NCBI GenBank assembly: GCA_047967505.1
Contig: CM106541.1
DNA from: Dipteris shenzhenensis
Taxonomy: Eukaryota > Polypodiophyta > Polypodiopsida > Gleicheniales
DNA: 64,000 nucleotides
Direction: 5' to 3' (one strand)
Shown here one piece after another: positions 9,664 through 21,437 of the stretch. The notes below the pieces were generated by a model. That model had not been told where the DNA came from, made no database searches, and worked only from the letters and a program-made list of their open reading frames with translations. The first letter of the stretch is position 1. Each line of letters starts with the position of its first letter. The position numbers and the translations under genes were made by a program.

Positions 9664-12650
9664 TCATGGAAAGATTTCATTCGCACGATGTGGGAAGTAG
9701 TGAAGGTCTTCCATCGATTTGTGGAGCAACGTTGTAAAGAATAGGTGGTCTTTCCAAGCAATGTGAGCACCTGATAAACGTCCTATCCATTGAGCTAAGA
9801 GTTTAGTAGACATGCCCTTCTTTTGCATTGAGTAATGGACCATCACGAGATCGCCTACAGAGAATGTGACTTGCCGATTCCTTTTGTTGTAAAGAACTTG
9901 TTGCTTCATCTATGCTTTCCTAAGATGTTTGGTAGCATTTTGTTGCAAGAAAGATAGAGCATCATGCAGGTAGGAGGCCCACTGATGAGCTTCCTTATGT
10001 TTGATTTTATCTGTATTGATCATGCCAATTTTTGCCGGGAATCTAGGTGGTCTTCTGAACACAGCTTTGAAGTCGACTCTTGGAGAGCTATATTGTAAGT
10101 TCCAATTTGTGTGTGTGGGTTCTACATACATTGCTAACATGAGTTCTATAGCTCTATTCAATCTTTTAGTTAACCCATTGCAATCAGGATGAAGAGGACC
10201 GGTGAATTGCTACTTAATGTTTAATCTATCTGCGACAATCTTCATTACTTTTTAATTTAAATTTGTTGCCTTGGTCAGAAAGAAGGTATTCGGGACATCC
10301 ATGAGGTAAAATTAGATTGTGAATTAGAAATTCAGCTACATTTAAAGCTGTGATAGATTTCAAGGGTAGAGCTATCTTCCACCTTATGAGGTAGTCGGTC
10401 AGGACAACTATATAATTGTTTCCATTACTTGAAGTTGGAAAAGGACCCATGATATCATATGCTACTAGCTTGGATGGATGTCACACTGAAATTGACTGGC
10501 AATCTCCTACTAGCTTCAATGTTGGGGATTTAAATTGTTAGCAAACTGAACAAGGCTAAAGGTAAGCGTGAAGATTGTTTTGCATTCTCAGCTAGTAGAA
10601 TTTGACTTGTAATTTGTTGACAACCTTGAGGTAGCCCATGTTTCCTCTGAAAGTGCTATCGTGAAGTGAGTGCATGTATTGATGTCGTACCTTTTGGGGT
10701 AAAACAATCGAGGTTGGACTCAAATGGTTTGTGAAAGTACAGAAGTCCCTTGATCATTTTGAGAAAAGGGGATCTAGATTTAACATTCATAATGCCTTGG
10801 ATATCGTCATCTTCTTGTTGGAGGGCCTTGATCTCTTCTAGAGTCGAGAGAGGAGGAGGCTGTTGAGGAATCGGTAGAGGTGTTCTTTGAGCTACTGGCA
10901 AACCCTTTGCATGTACCTTTGCTACCATCTATTGTGACCTTGAGAGGGCATCTGCAATTTCATTTAGCTTGCCTAGCCGATACAACACCCATCTATCTAA
11001 TTGGCCATTTGTGTGCCTCGTCTTCATCAAGCTTGTAAGTGCTACATGATTAGTCTGAACTTAGAAGCGAGTACCATGTACATATGCATGAAGTTTTGAA
11101 ATAGCCCATGTGATAGCTAGACATTCAAAATCTAGTTTGGTTGCTGCATATCTTGTTTCTAGACTAGTGAGGGATCAACTGAGACACACAATCGGTCACC
11201 AATTTTGTTCGTCATCTTGTTGCATCAATACTACCCCTAGACGTTGATCGGATGTGTCAATGTGAATTAGGAAAGGTTGAGAAACATCTGGGTGTCGTAG
11301 CAGTGCATCTTCTTTCAGGATCTGTCAGATTTGGTCAAATTCTTGCTGACACTTCGTGGTCCAAACAAATTTAGCTCCCTTTAGTAGTAATTGTCGTAGT
11401 AGAGATGCAATTGCCGAAAGTTTAGGCATGAATTTGGAACTAAAACCAACAAGACCAATAAATATTTGAACTTATTTAGCATTTTTTGGTACATTGTAAT
11501 TTTGTAATGCTTCTACCTTTTGGGGACCGGCCTTATACCTTCCTCTAAAATGATAAACCCTAAGTATTTGATTTGTCTTTGTTCCCACTTACATTTTTTT
11601 ACATTGAGTTTGAGATTATATTAATGGAGTGATCTTAGAACTTGTTCCAACACTTCATAATGTTCCTTCAAAGACTTAGTAGGTATTAGTACATCATCCA
11701 GGGTATAATTAGATTGTGTAGCACAAAGTTATTAATCTTTGAAAAGTACCTGGCGCATTGTTAAGGCATAAAGGCATCACGTTGAATTAATAAAGATCGA
11801 AAGGGGTTCAGAATCCTATCTTAGGTTGGTCTTCTTCTTTTATTAGAATTTGCCAATATCCTACTTTTCAAGCTAAAGTTGTGAAGAATTTTGAATGTGC
11901 TAGGGAATCAAGAATATCATCAAGGCATGGTAGAGGATACTCATCGTGGATTGTTACTTTGTAAAGAGGTCAAAAATCCACACAAAAACGGTAAGTATTA
12001 TCTTGTTTCTTTACCAAATGCGACTCACAAGCCCATGGACTTTTGGAATGATAGATAATGTTGTCCTTAACATAGATTCTACATGTTCGCATAGAATTTT
12101 GATTTCCTTAATTGATTGTCATCTTTGCACAGTTGAAATTGGTCGTGAATCTCCTATTGGAATCTCGTGGGAAATATTAGCAGTGGTCGTTGAACATGCT
12201 TCTTTTGAAAATATAGTAAAAAAAGTTGATAGTAACATCTTCAATTTCGCTTGATTGTAGACATCTTCATGGATCATTGTTGACAAAGTGTTGGCTGAAA
12301 TTCTAGAATGAAACTAGGGAATTGGAGGAACATTAGGCAATCTCATACATTTTGATTTGAAATCGATTACGGCTTGGTGTTGAGTCAACCAATCACAACC
12401 TAATGTTATAAAAAATATTTGCTGAGATAGTACTGTTGTCAGGATCTGAGGATGAATGAAGAGAAGAAAGATTGTTGCCAAACATAATCTTATTTTTTGG
12501 TAGAGAATAAAGAGGAATGTTTTGCTCTAGGACATAAGGGAGGTAAGAGGATGTTAGAGACCTTCCAGATTCAACCAGAACTAGTACTCGTTCTTGTTGT
12601 ATAAGAGCTTCAATTATGAAAGCAATAGTTTTGGGAGGACTATGTTGTAC
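9664..12650 (-). pseudogene. Ty3/gypsy pol polyprotein relic (protease-RT-RNaseH-integrase)
   Basis: Domains appear in gypsy order on the minus strand. The protease region (about 12,350-12,640) has VLVESGRSL (usual D-S-G, here E-S-G) and LGCDWLTQHQAVIDF. RT has YPLPCLDDILD, then TLDDVLI near 11,693-11,704 (usual YxDD), then YLGFII. RNase H has FLIHIDTSDQRLGVVLMQQ and NEIADALSR (about 10,950-11,330). The integrase core has VVLTDYLIRW and LLSDQGNKF (10,226-10,450), with a C-terminal segment at 9,664-10,161. Many stops and frameshifts break it, so it makes no functional polyprotein. The right end abuts LINE sequence near 12.98 kb. No LTRs were identified. Confidence 0.8.
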
Positions 12651-12699
12651 GACTGGAGTGCATTCCTCCTTGACGGCTCCAGATTGTCTTCCCTGAAAT

Positions 12700-12984
12700 T
12701 AAGGAGTGAAAATTATCTTGAACTTGAGAATTTTACATTGACTGGAACATTCTGACAAAATATGAAGAGGGGAGAGGAGAAGAATAGAGATGAGGAGAGA
12801 GTGCACAGCTAAATAGCACACCGCAAATGACTAATTGTACACTAGATTTAGTTGAAAATGTAGAATATATACAAACCCATTTAGGGTTATAGGCTTAGGG
12901 AATCTAAGCCTTTCCTTTATAGCACTCTATATGTGTTAGTGCTATGTACATGTAATCACATGATGTTGAGCATGGTCTCTCAAC
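12700..12984. other. AT-rich junction segment
   Basis: Non-coding sequence between the gypsy relic and the LINE fragment. It contains TATATACAAACCC- and TTTATAGCAC-type stretches that could be an old LTR fragment. No second copy found. Confidence 0.25.
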
Positions 12985-14390
12985 ATCTTCCCTCAGGGCC
13001 CAACTCCCATCTAGACCACTGCATGTAGTGTGACATGCCCAGTGATCTGACATGCTTATGAATAAGAGTCTCCCAAGCTACTGTGGCTATCACATTTGAA
13101 GTGCCGTCTAATCCACTCCACAAAAAATTACTGATAGGTCTCTTGAGCTGAGTGATACTGCTTGTAGATCGGCACTAACAAGAGCAAAAAAACCAGGCTG
13201 TAGCCAATAGTACTTGGTTTACAACCACCACTGTGGATGCAAGGTCAAGTCTGATCGAACTCCAAAATAGGAGTTTCCTCCTGATGCTCTCCAACATAGG
13301 AGCGAACTGCTATGCTGGAGAAATGCCCATCCCAACCTGGCATCCAAGACACCTGACGGAGACACCTATTTGAATCCAAGTAAAGCCAATATCAGCACCC
13401 TAATCTAGAGTGTCCTCATCACTAATCCAGAAACTATTGGATTTGTTCCAGTTAATGTGAGCCCCTGTAAAACAAATCCAAGGTTGTCTTGAAAGAGGTG
13501 AGTGTCTGTGGAGTGGCATCCAAAAAAATAGCCGTGTCATGTACCAGCTCACTGTCCAGCAACCCCTCTTCTTATCTCAACAGAAGTCTTAGTCCAAAAA
13601 TATCAGCTTGAGCTCTAATATAGAGACTCATAGCTTGAGCCACAAATAAGAATAGAAAGGGGGTTAGAGGGCATCCTTGGCGGACTGATCTGAAAATCTG
13701 AAAGTTGTCTCCCCTGACTCCACCAATGAGTACGTGGCTATGGGTTGACCTGTAAAGAGCAGAAACCCCTCTAATCCACAAATCTGAAAATCCAAAGCGA
13801 AGAAGGGTTCCCTTTAAAAAACCCTAATCTACCCTGTCATATGCTTTTTTGAAGTCCAGGAGTAGAATTGCCAATCTATGGCCCTCATGCATAGCCCACT
13901 CAGAAGCCTCCCAAATATGTTATAAAAAATGCTTCTGCCATGGACAAAGCCGGTCTGCGTGTCATGTATAAGATCTGGCAGGATGGGCTGCAATCGTAGG
14001 TTGATGGCTTTCGCCAAGATCTTATAGAAAGTGCCCAATAAAGTGATCGGTCTTCACTGAGACACTAAATTTTTGCAACCTCCTTTTGGGATAAGATGAA
14101 TGAGACCCTCCGAGAGTGAGTCCGGCATCTCACCCGAGTCCCAAATGCCCTGCAGGGCTAAGGTGATGTAATCCCCAATCTGATTCAAAAAAATAATAAA
14201 CAAAGAGGGTGTAAGTCCATATGACCCTGGACAAATGACCCTGGACAACTACCCTTATGAAGGGCAGTAAGAGCAGTCCTAAACTCTATGTTGATGAAGC
14301 GTGCATCAAGTGAGGCTCTCATACCTCGATTCACCAACATAGGAATATGCTGTTAAACAACCTGTCTAGCATCATCTCTGCTCTGCATCT
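12985..14390 (-). pseudogene. LINE reverse transcriptase fragment, inverted
   Basis: On the minus strand this matches the complete LINE at 45.1-46.5 kb. Shared blocks include SYGLTPSLF, LIHDTQTGFVHGRSIFYN, the VRQGCPLTPFLFLFVAQAMS finger/palm segment and the downstream connection. Homology continues through a non-ORF stretch to about 12,985. It is broken by stops and frameshifts. The element endonuclease and ORF1 are absent. The opposite orientation of the neighbouring segment 14,605-15,535 shows a rearranged insertion. Confidence 0.8.
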
Positions 14391-14604
14391 CTGCAAAAAT
14401 CTCAAAAGTATCCCAATGAGGAGCTCTAGAGGGCCTCCAACCTCTACAACTGAGCTGGAATCTGTTGGCATTTCTGGTCGTGTAACGAAAGAAGGGGATA
14501 CTCTTCTCTCGGTGCCCTTCATCTATCCACTCCCATTCCCTTGGATCCCACTACAAGAATCTAATAGGGGAACTCCATACAACCAAAGCCTCCAAGATCC
14601 AAGA
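14390..14604 (-). mobile_element. displaced LINE 3' segment
   Basis: On the minus strand this matches LINE positions 44.55-44.77 kb, that is, sequence normally 3' of the RT domain. Here it sits directly upstream of the RT fragment. A single minus ORF (14,331-14,522) fuses the two: its first part resembles the tail segment and its last part (RAEMMLDRLF) resembles the pre-RT region. It forms one arm of an inverted repeat with 14,610-14,780. Confidence 0.75.
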
Positions 14605-15535
14605 GCCAGGAGAACTGGATCTTTCGTTTCACGGTTGGTAATGCTAGGAGGTTTCAGCTGCACAGTAGGGGTTGGATTCCCTCTAGAGCCCCCCATTGGG
14701 AAAGCTTCTTCATCACTGCAGATTTGCATAGAAATTTATGGAGGAGGCTCTAGAAATCCCTCAGAAATAGAAAGATCACTCTTTTCTTTTGGCTTTCTAT
14801 TCATGGAGGGACTGTAGTGAACCTGTGGAGATTACGATTTGGGGTTGATCCCACTTGTTCTCGATGTCGTTGTGTAGAGGAGTCAGTGCGACATTGCCTT
14901 TGGGACTGCAGTCAGACGAGGTCTATTTGGAAAGGGGTTGCTTGGATACTCAGCATCTTTCACACTTCTCCTTTCTTAATGACTTGGGACTCAGTCGCAT
15001 GGTTATCTCTTACCGGGCCCCAGGTGTTTTATGAGGGTGAGCCTTCTTCTTAGGCACTCTAGGTCCGCCGGCAGGTGATAGAGCCCTGCTCTCTGCATGA
15101 TGTACCACTTACTCCCTTCAGAGCTTCTCATGTTTCAGTGGACACCTCTTGGGAGATTTTTGCTAGCATTTCCTCTTGGCACATTTGGAGAGCCAGATGT
15201 ACTGAGGCCTTGGATGGCACCCAGATACACCCATTACAGGTGTTCACGGGTATTTGGACTGACACGGTTCACACTTTGATAGCCATATGAGCTAGCATGC
15301 AAGGCCCTTCACGGGCAGCCTCTTCTAGAAGGACTATATTTCTTTGAGTTTGGAGGGGTTCTCCCTTTTTCTCGGAGGTTTCTACCGGATTGAGATGGCA
15401 CTATCAGCCTCAATCCTTCCTTTTTGGCTCTTGAGCTTTTCGTGCATTGCATGATGTATCCCGTATGGAGCTTGCTCTAATGGTTTTTCTTTAATATTTA
15501 ATAAAAGTCTCTTTTTGCAAAAAAAAAAAAAAAGC
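14605..15535 (+). pseudogene. LINE 3' end with zinc motif and poly(A)
   Basis: The plus strand encodes the LINE tail. NLWRLRFGVDPTCSRCRCV and HCLWDCSQTRSIW (about 14,820-14,935) form the RT-associated zinc motif. A frame-broken segment follows, then an untranslated 3' end with AATAAAAG and a 15-base A run ending at about 15,533. The minus-strand LINE at 44.3 kb carries the same NLW-SRFG-DPTC-C...HCLWDY signature, so both belong to one family. Fragment, not functional. Confidence 0.8.
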
Positions 15536-15539
15536 TATC

Positions 15540-16400
15540 TTTATGCTTTTGTTCTTCCTAAAAGCTATATTTATACAAAAACCAAGCTTTCAAGCTTTTT
15601 CTGCAGATTTTAGGGCTTTTCTTGAAAGTTGCCCTGATTTTCTTGCTTGTTTGCCTTGCTGGGGACCTCCATTAAGTAGGCGCCTACTTTCCAGGTGCTT
15701 TTTATCTTGGTAGGTCCAGGTTTTTGCACTTTTTCCTTGATTCAAGGGTTTCTTTGCGCTCCTCTTGGTCCTACATATTGTCACAAACAAAATGCAACAC
15801 TTTAACCCATTAAAGGTTAGTCTAATGCATGCATTCTAGTTCTTGGACTATTTCTAGTCCCTTGCGGGCGTCCCCACAGTTCTCTTTTTACTGATGCAAA
15901 TCAAAATTTCCATAAATTCACGTCCTCGTGACAACAATTTTGACTCAAAATCAAGGATCATCTTTCAACTCCCAAGCAAGACAGAGATGATACACAAGTA
16001 CCGTCGTCTGGTTTTGACGGAAGAAGCAGACTTTCGTTCGCCGAAATGAACAGGAGTTATAAAGTTTCTATTAAGTAAAGGCTTTTGGCAGAGGTTCCTT
16101 GAGCGGCAAGCCTCATCCCCTCTCACGGACACCAAAACCTGGCACTCCTATACATGCACACTATATGATGTCACTAATGATGTCACTAACAAGCTAGCAC
16201 ATGACCTCTCACATGTACCACGCTCCACTTCATGCACGTTTTTCATAGCTGGTGGAGTCAAACACGCAATCCTCAAACTTCACAATGGCGGATGAAAGAT
16301 CATGAGAGCCTATACACTGAATTCATTGCATACGGGATAAAGAACCTCGCTTGATCTTAGTAAAGCTCTTCAATGAAGTGGTTTGCACAGACTTCCCACA
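15540..16400. other. uninterpreted stretch
   Basis: A repeated AAAAGCTAT(C/A)TTTAT motif follows the LINE tail. A basic 66-codon minus ORF (15,590-15,790) has no recognisable domain. Nothing else supported. Confidence 0.25.
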
Positions 16401-16490
16401 TACTTGGACCCTTAACACCATCACCTATTTACACAAGGCAGGAGATCCCATGAGCCCAGAAAACTACAGGACCATAATGATTAGAGTGGT
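16400..16490 (+). pseudogene. LINE-like RT scrap interrupted by an LTR element
   Basis: The plus strand reads LNTITYLHKAGDPMSPENYRTIMI in two pieces of the same frame (TYLHKAGDPMSPENYRTIM is the key block), the start of a non-LTR RT domain. It is related to the scrap at 170-225. Homology stops abruptly near 16,490, where the LTR element begins. Confidence 0.6.
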
Positions 16491-17545
16491 ATGGGACGCA
16501 ACTCTGGACTCTGAGGTTGGCTGATTCTCTTTGGTGGTTTAGACCTCTAGCTCGGGGGTGGCTCGATGTATTGAGCCTACAACTGGGAGGTGAGCTGCTA
16601 GCTTTAACTCTTATGGGTTGGTTGTAGGCTTGGCCCGTGTTTTGTTTGTTGTTTTTTAGTTCATCTGGTTTAGAGCACGGTCCTGGATACCTCACGAGGG
16701 TCTAGGGTTGACCAAACTTGATTGAGGGATGTTTCATTTGGTATCAAAGCCTCTCTAAACCATGTTGAACTTAGGCCTCTTGCATTGAGGTGTTGATTCG
16801 ATACTAGCTCTAGAGAAAGACTTCCTGTATGGATGAAATTCTCGCTTCAGGAACGGGTTATGCTAGAGATGAATTTTGAAATCTTCCTTCAGGGTTGAGA
16901 TTTCACTTACGAGTTCAAAATATTGCTATGTCTGAATTCGTGGGCTGCATGTACTAGCTTCTTGCTCATGGATTCATCCAACAGGAAGCAGAGATGAACT
17001 TGCTGGATTGGGAAAATTGAGCAGCTATCTGGCAGTAGGAGTTGATCGCCCTGCTGGTGGTATGGTAGCACAGTTCAATTCGCCCATTTCCTGCGGTTGG
17101 AGATGTTGGGGAAAGCCTAGACAGACTCGTTGCAGGTCTACAGTGCAGCGATAGAGTTGAGAGCAGTCAAAGATGTGGCGAACTGTTTTGGCAGGGCCAA
17201 GACGGACTGTAGATGGCCTACAAGTGTCTCAAGAGGGCACCTAGCTTGTGAGAGAAGCTGGGATTGCTATTGTGAGCTTTGTGCCCAGAAAAGCCAGGCA
17301 AGATTGGGAGGACGATTGCCAAAGCTTGCTCTTCCAAGAATAGGACAGAGAACTGACTTGCAAGTCACCCTTTCTCTATTTGGAGCAACTTTGATTTTTT
17401 AGAGAATCTAGAAAGGGGACTTGAGCTACTTCTAGCTCATGGCTGTTTTTAGACTCTATAAGAAAGGCAATCAGCCCACTTTTGCCATAGCCCATGCATG
17501 GAGCTACTCACAAGACAAATCTGCCTCTAGCCCTATCTGGCGCCA

Positions 17546-17582
<37 letters not shown>

Positions 17583-18481
17583 ATTCTTACTGTTTGCAGC
17601 CCATGAGTTTGCTTTTAGTCGCCTAAATTTAAAGCAAAGTGCTTTAATGGCTCATGTGCTATATCTGGCTCACCTAAATCTAGACCTGGGGTCTAAAGAA
17701 GGGTTGGATTGCTTTTATAAACAATCCAAATCGGAAGGTCATCCACTATTCAAAGTGGGATGAACCCAAACTACAATCAAGAGGATTAGAGGCTTATGTG
17801 ATGGCGCCAAGGCTGGTGAATACTGTCTTTCAGCCATCTGCTCCATGCGCCCTGCCTCTTCACACTTCTTTGCTCGATTGGACTGCCAAACAGCCGACAG
17901 CCTATTCAAAAAGTTAGGGTTATGGTTAATAATAGCTTAGCCAGTGGTCTCCTATCCTGACTTATACCAGTATAAGTCTTGTTTTTAGAGAAGGAGAATG
18001 TTATGTCCACGATTGGACATAACTAGGCTATGGGGTTCACTAAACCCTAGCCCAAGCTAATCTAGATCTAGGAATAAATCTAGGGTCAATGCGTGGTCCA
18101 ACTAGGGTTAAGAATAACCTAAGGCTAGGATCTAAGGTAGCAAACGTGGGGTCAAGATCACTGGAGATAAGCTAGCTTGCTATAAGTGGGGCATCAGCCT
18201 GATTTGGCGAGGTGTGTCCTTCAAGCAAAGGCAAGCCTAAACTTGGCAAGTGTAACCTAGAAGCATGCGCTAGGAATAGCACGGTAAGTGTAAGACATGA
18301 GCTATAGATGGCCAGGTGTATAGCCTATAAGTATAGGCCAGTGGCTCAGTGATAGACGTCCTGAGGAGTGCACTCCTCAATGACCAGGACTTACTGGCAT
18401 GAGAGCAGCAACTAGTCATCTATATTAGAGCACGATCCTGGATACCTCACCAGGGTCTAGACCTGGTTGAGGGATGTTTCA
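16490..18481 (+). mobile_element. LTR retrotransposon without pol
   Basis: A primer site TGGTATCAAAGC lies at 16,739-16,750, two bases after a block ending GATGTTTCA (16,736). A purine-rich tract (AGAGAAGGAGAA, 17,987-17,998) precedes a 483-bp 3' LTR starting TGTTATGTCC at 17,999 and ending GATGTTTCA at 18,481. Only the last ~65 bp of the left and right LTRs match (16,671-16,736 against 18,425-18,481), so the left LTR is mostly replaced or deleted. The interior has no gag, RT or integrase motif. Its ORFs are short. It also holds a (CT)n run at 17,549-17,580. Confidence 0.6.
17549..17580. repeat. (CT)n microsatellite
   Basis: An uninterrupted CT dinucleotide run inside the LTR element interior. 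Confidence 0.95.
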
Positions 18482-19160
18482 ATCAACAAATTCAAGTGCC
18501 TAGCAATCTTTATCTTCCCTCCTGCCTAAACAATCTCATTCATTTCTTCCTACAAAGAATTATAGAAACATGTCTCTGGCGACGTCTTGTCTGTGCCTTC
18601 TCGAATAAAGTACAAAAGTATGATTTACAAATTAATGACAAAAAAATGATTGGCTTCATCCATGTGCCTATTGATCTTACACTCCTTTCCTGACTTTTGA
18701 CCGAAAGTAAAGAGCCAATAGTAATCCTTGGGGGCACTGTCATGTCTTCCAAAGGAAGTGTGAAAACTTGAGCCACAGTTTTAACATCCAAGGGCATAGT
18801 CTTCCCTTGCACCTACGAAAAAGGAAGTGTGAACCTGAGTCACAATTTTAACATCCAAGGGCATAGTCTTCCCTTATACCAAAGGAAAAACCTAAGCCAC
18901 GGTTTCAACATCCAAGGGCATAGTCTTCCCTTACACCTAGGAACCTACTTGGTGTGATACAAATGCAAGAGCTGTCATTTTTCTTTAGGATTCTTCAAAA
19001 CACGCTTCCACGCGAGAGAAGCAAACTCAAAGAGATGAGTTTGTTTCAACTAGTTGTTGTGTGGCTACTAATGGGCTAGGACTAAAACACTAGGAGAATC
19101 AAACTCCGACTGCTTGACATGGTCACGAACTCAATGGAAGAACTCGCTAAGGTAAGAAAC
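18482..19160. other. stretch with three-copy tandem repeat
   Basis: A ~62-bp unit containing TTTTAACATCCAAGGGCATAG and TCTTCCCTT is repeated three times at about 18,751-18,938 with drift. ORFs on either strand have no recognisable domain. It lies just beyond the 3' end of the hAT transposase and may be hAT 3' sequence. Confidence 0.5.
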
Positions 19161-20199
19161 TCTAGCCCTATGTGAGACTACAAGAAGATGAGAGCAAGGA
19201 ATAGAATGACTCTTCTCCATAGCTAACCCTTGCGAGAAAACGCTTGACACGAATCATCACACCAGATTGCAACGTGACCCGAATGGCCATTTGCTGCAAA
19301 TTTGGTGTGTGAGCCCCAAATGTCTCCCACCACTTCACCCCTTGGTGCATCCTCTTATCATCCTTAGCAATTGCCTGAGCAAATGTGCCAGACATGGACT
19401 TGTATCTAAGTCATCAATTAAGATGCCCTGCCTATCAACATCAAACTTCGTGTACCACTCTATGACATCCATCCACCCATCATGCATCTCCATATCACCA
19501 TCTGGATTTTTCTCTCTCCAAATAGGATGGAGAACAAAAGCTACTACATGCAAAGCTATTCGCACACAAGGCTTTCACATCAGCCAACTTTGAGGAGTCT
19601 ATCTATTCTAGCCATAGTCTGAATCTTCTCCACCATTCGATCTGTGAGCTCATATACAAGTCCCATGGTAGCCCCTTTCCTATCAGCCAAACAAAGGATC
19701 TTCATAATAGGTGCACATATCTTCACTATGACTCTTGCTTCCTGCCAGAATGACGCACCTAATACAATGGAAGACACCTGTTATGCTTTCACGGTGCGTG
19801 ATACTTTCTTCCTGCAGTATTCATCACTCACAACCATACGGCGCAATCCATTGTAGACTCTCTCATCTAGCAAGTTTGTTAACACCATAAACAGGTAAGC
19901 AAACCGAGTTTGTGCAGGTTTCACCAATTCCTTCTTGCTGAAAGATCTATATAATGCCAACACAGTGTGCTTCCGAGTAACAAGCATCACAATCATGTTG
20001 GCATGTGCTAACACTGGCTTCACCCAAGCAAGCTGCCCAATGTCCTCAAACAAGAGGTCAAGGCAATGACATGTGCATCTAGTGTAAAATATATGGGGCC
20101 ACTCCTCTATCAAATTTCATGCTCGCACATAGTTAGATGCATTGTCCATGCACACTTGCACCACATTATCTGGCCCAACATCAAGAATGGCATCTTTTA

Positions 20200-20675
20200 A
20201 TATCTCAAAAATATATTCTCCTGATTTGTACTGCCCACTAGTGTCCACAGACTTCAAAAAGGCTGAGTCAAAAATGCAAGAGACCATGATATTAATGATA
20301 GACCTATGCCTAGTGTTAGACCAGCCATCACATACTATGCTGCATCCATACTTTTTCCATTTCTCTCGAAATTGCAGCAAATCTTGATCTATGCATACCA
20401 CCTCATTTCTTAGCTCCGAAGTGCGCAAGGCTTTGTAAGATGGAGGCTTAAAGCAACTCTTTGATCTATGCATACCACCTCATTTCTTAGCTTCGAAGTG
20501 CGCAAGGCTTTGTAAGATGGAGGCATATTTTAATATCTCAAAAATGTATTCTCCTGATTTGTACTGCCCACTAGTGTTCACAAACTTCAAAAAGGCTGAG
20601 CCAAAAATGCAAGAGACCATGATATTAATGATAGGCCTATGCCGAGTGTCAGACCAGCCATCACATACTATGCTG
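20200..20675. repeat. internal tandem duplication in the hAT transposase
   Basis: The segment encoding YKALRTSELRNEVVCID and the DUF659 start is present as a complete copy (about 20,200-20,462), a ~66-bp piece (about 20,462-20,527) and a third copy made of 20,527-20,675 plus 35,161-35,283. The third copy was later split by the large insertion. Confidence 0.75.
20667..20675. repeat. 9-bp target-site duplication, left copy
   Basis: ACTATGCTG directly precedes the left terminus GAGGTAGTC. The identical 9 bases follow the right terminus at 35,152-35,160. Intact hAT sequence, read across the gap, has this motif once. Confidence 0.9.
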
Positions 20676-20732
20676 GAGGTAGTCAATAGAGCGAGCGAGA
20701 AAAAGCGAGCGGGCCCAATGAAGCGAGCGAGT
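20676..20732 (+). repeat. left terminal inverted repeat
   Basis: Starts GAGGTAGTCAATAGAGCGAG and contains three AGCGAGCG-type units. It pairs with the reverse complement of 35,098-35,151, which starts GAGGATTACCAAAAAGCGAG. Small insertions separate the matching blocks. Confidence 0.8.
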
Positions 20733-21437
20733 TTTTTTACAATTCCTCCGATGAGAACAAATTTGAAACCAAACTTACTATAGCAAGATGTTGTCATAAT
20801 AAGCATACCAATAATCAGACTTACAATCCACCCTATCTTTCACTTGAAGAACATAAACTAATTACCAAAATCATAACAGACTATTGAAATACCACTTCAC
20901 CTGCAAAATGCACTAGACTAAAACTTTCCAAATGTGTCCATGGTTCACCACAACAATTATCAGTCTATGAATAAAATGGTGTTTTAAACCATATTCTAAT
21001 CCCCCTGACATTCATCATCAAGAAAGTAGTTGCGCGCATGTGGTTTATCCAATTGGCACTCATCATATCTCTTGTCGGCTGTCATGAATCTTGTCATTTT
21101 TTCTGCATAGCATGGTAACAAACTACAACAAAACATACATTTCAAAGGAAAGTAAGTCAAAGTGGAACAATGAAAATAATTTCCAATAAGAAGAACTTGC
21201 CATCCTTATGTGTTATACAAAAGACAATTCGCTACCAACAAAAAGCAGAAAAAATCAATTGCTAGATCAAGGCCTTACAAACACTATCCAAAGCGTCAAA
21301 ATTTGTACTTTCTTGATTCAAAGGCACCCATAAATCTTCACTATCTACCATATTATAAAGATGCTAAATAACACTTTCAAAGTCCTCAATTTTAGCATTC
21401 AAAATATATAACAAAAAAACTCAGGGTCAGTAGCATA
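20733..21437. other. MULE subterminal region, non-coding
   Basis: AT-rich sequence between the left terminal repeat and the end of the methyltransferase gene. It presumably holds the 3' untranslated region and polyadenylation signals of that minus-strand gene. No ORF supported. Confidence 0.4.

Larger units (their letters stand above)
19168..20675 (-). pseudogene. hAT transposase, DUF659 core to C-terminal half
   Basis: The minus strand reads a DUF659-type hAT transposase. CDGWSNTRHRSIINIMVSC and VVQVCMDNASNYVRA (about 20,117-20,330) come first. FYTRCTCHCLDLLFEDIG and a conserved helical region follow (19,781-20,090). The C-terminal dimerisation block VKWWETFGAHTPNLQQMAI lies at about 19,280-19,340. 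The frame is broken by stops after each block and by a frameshift before the C-terminal piece. The first part is tandemly duplicated (20,462-20,675). Its N-terminal half lies 14.5 kb away at 35,161-35,773, separated by an inserted element. Such transposases cut and paste DNA. This copy is dead. Confidence 0.8.

Noticed and set aside
14347-14817. 156-codon plus-strand ORF
   Set aside because: It spans the inverted LINE junction. Its first half is antisense LINE sequence and its second half is LINE tail, so it is a chance fusion.
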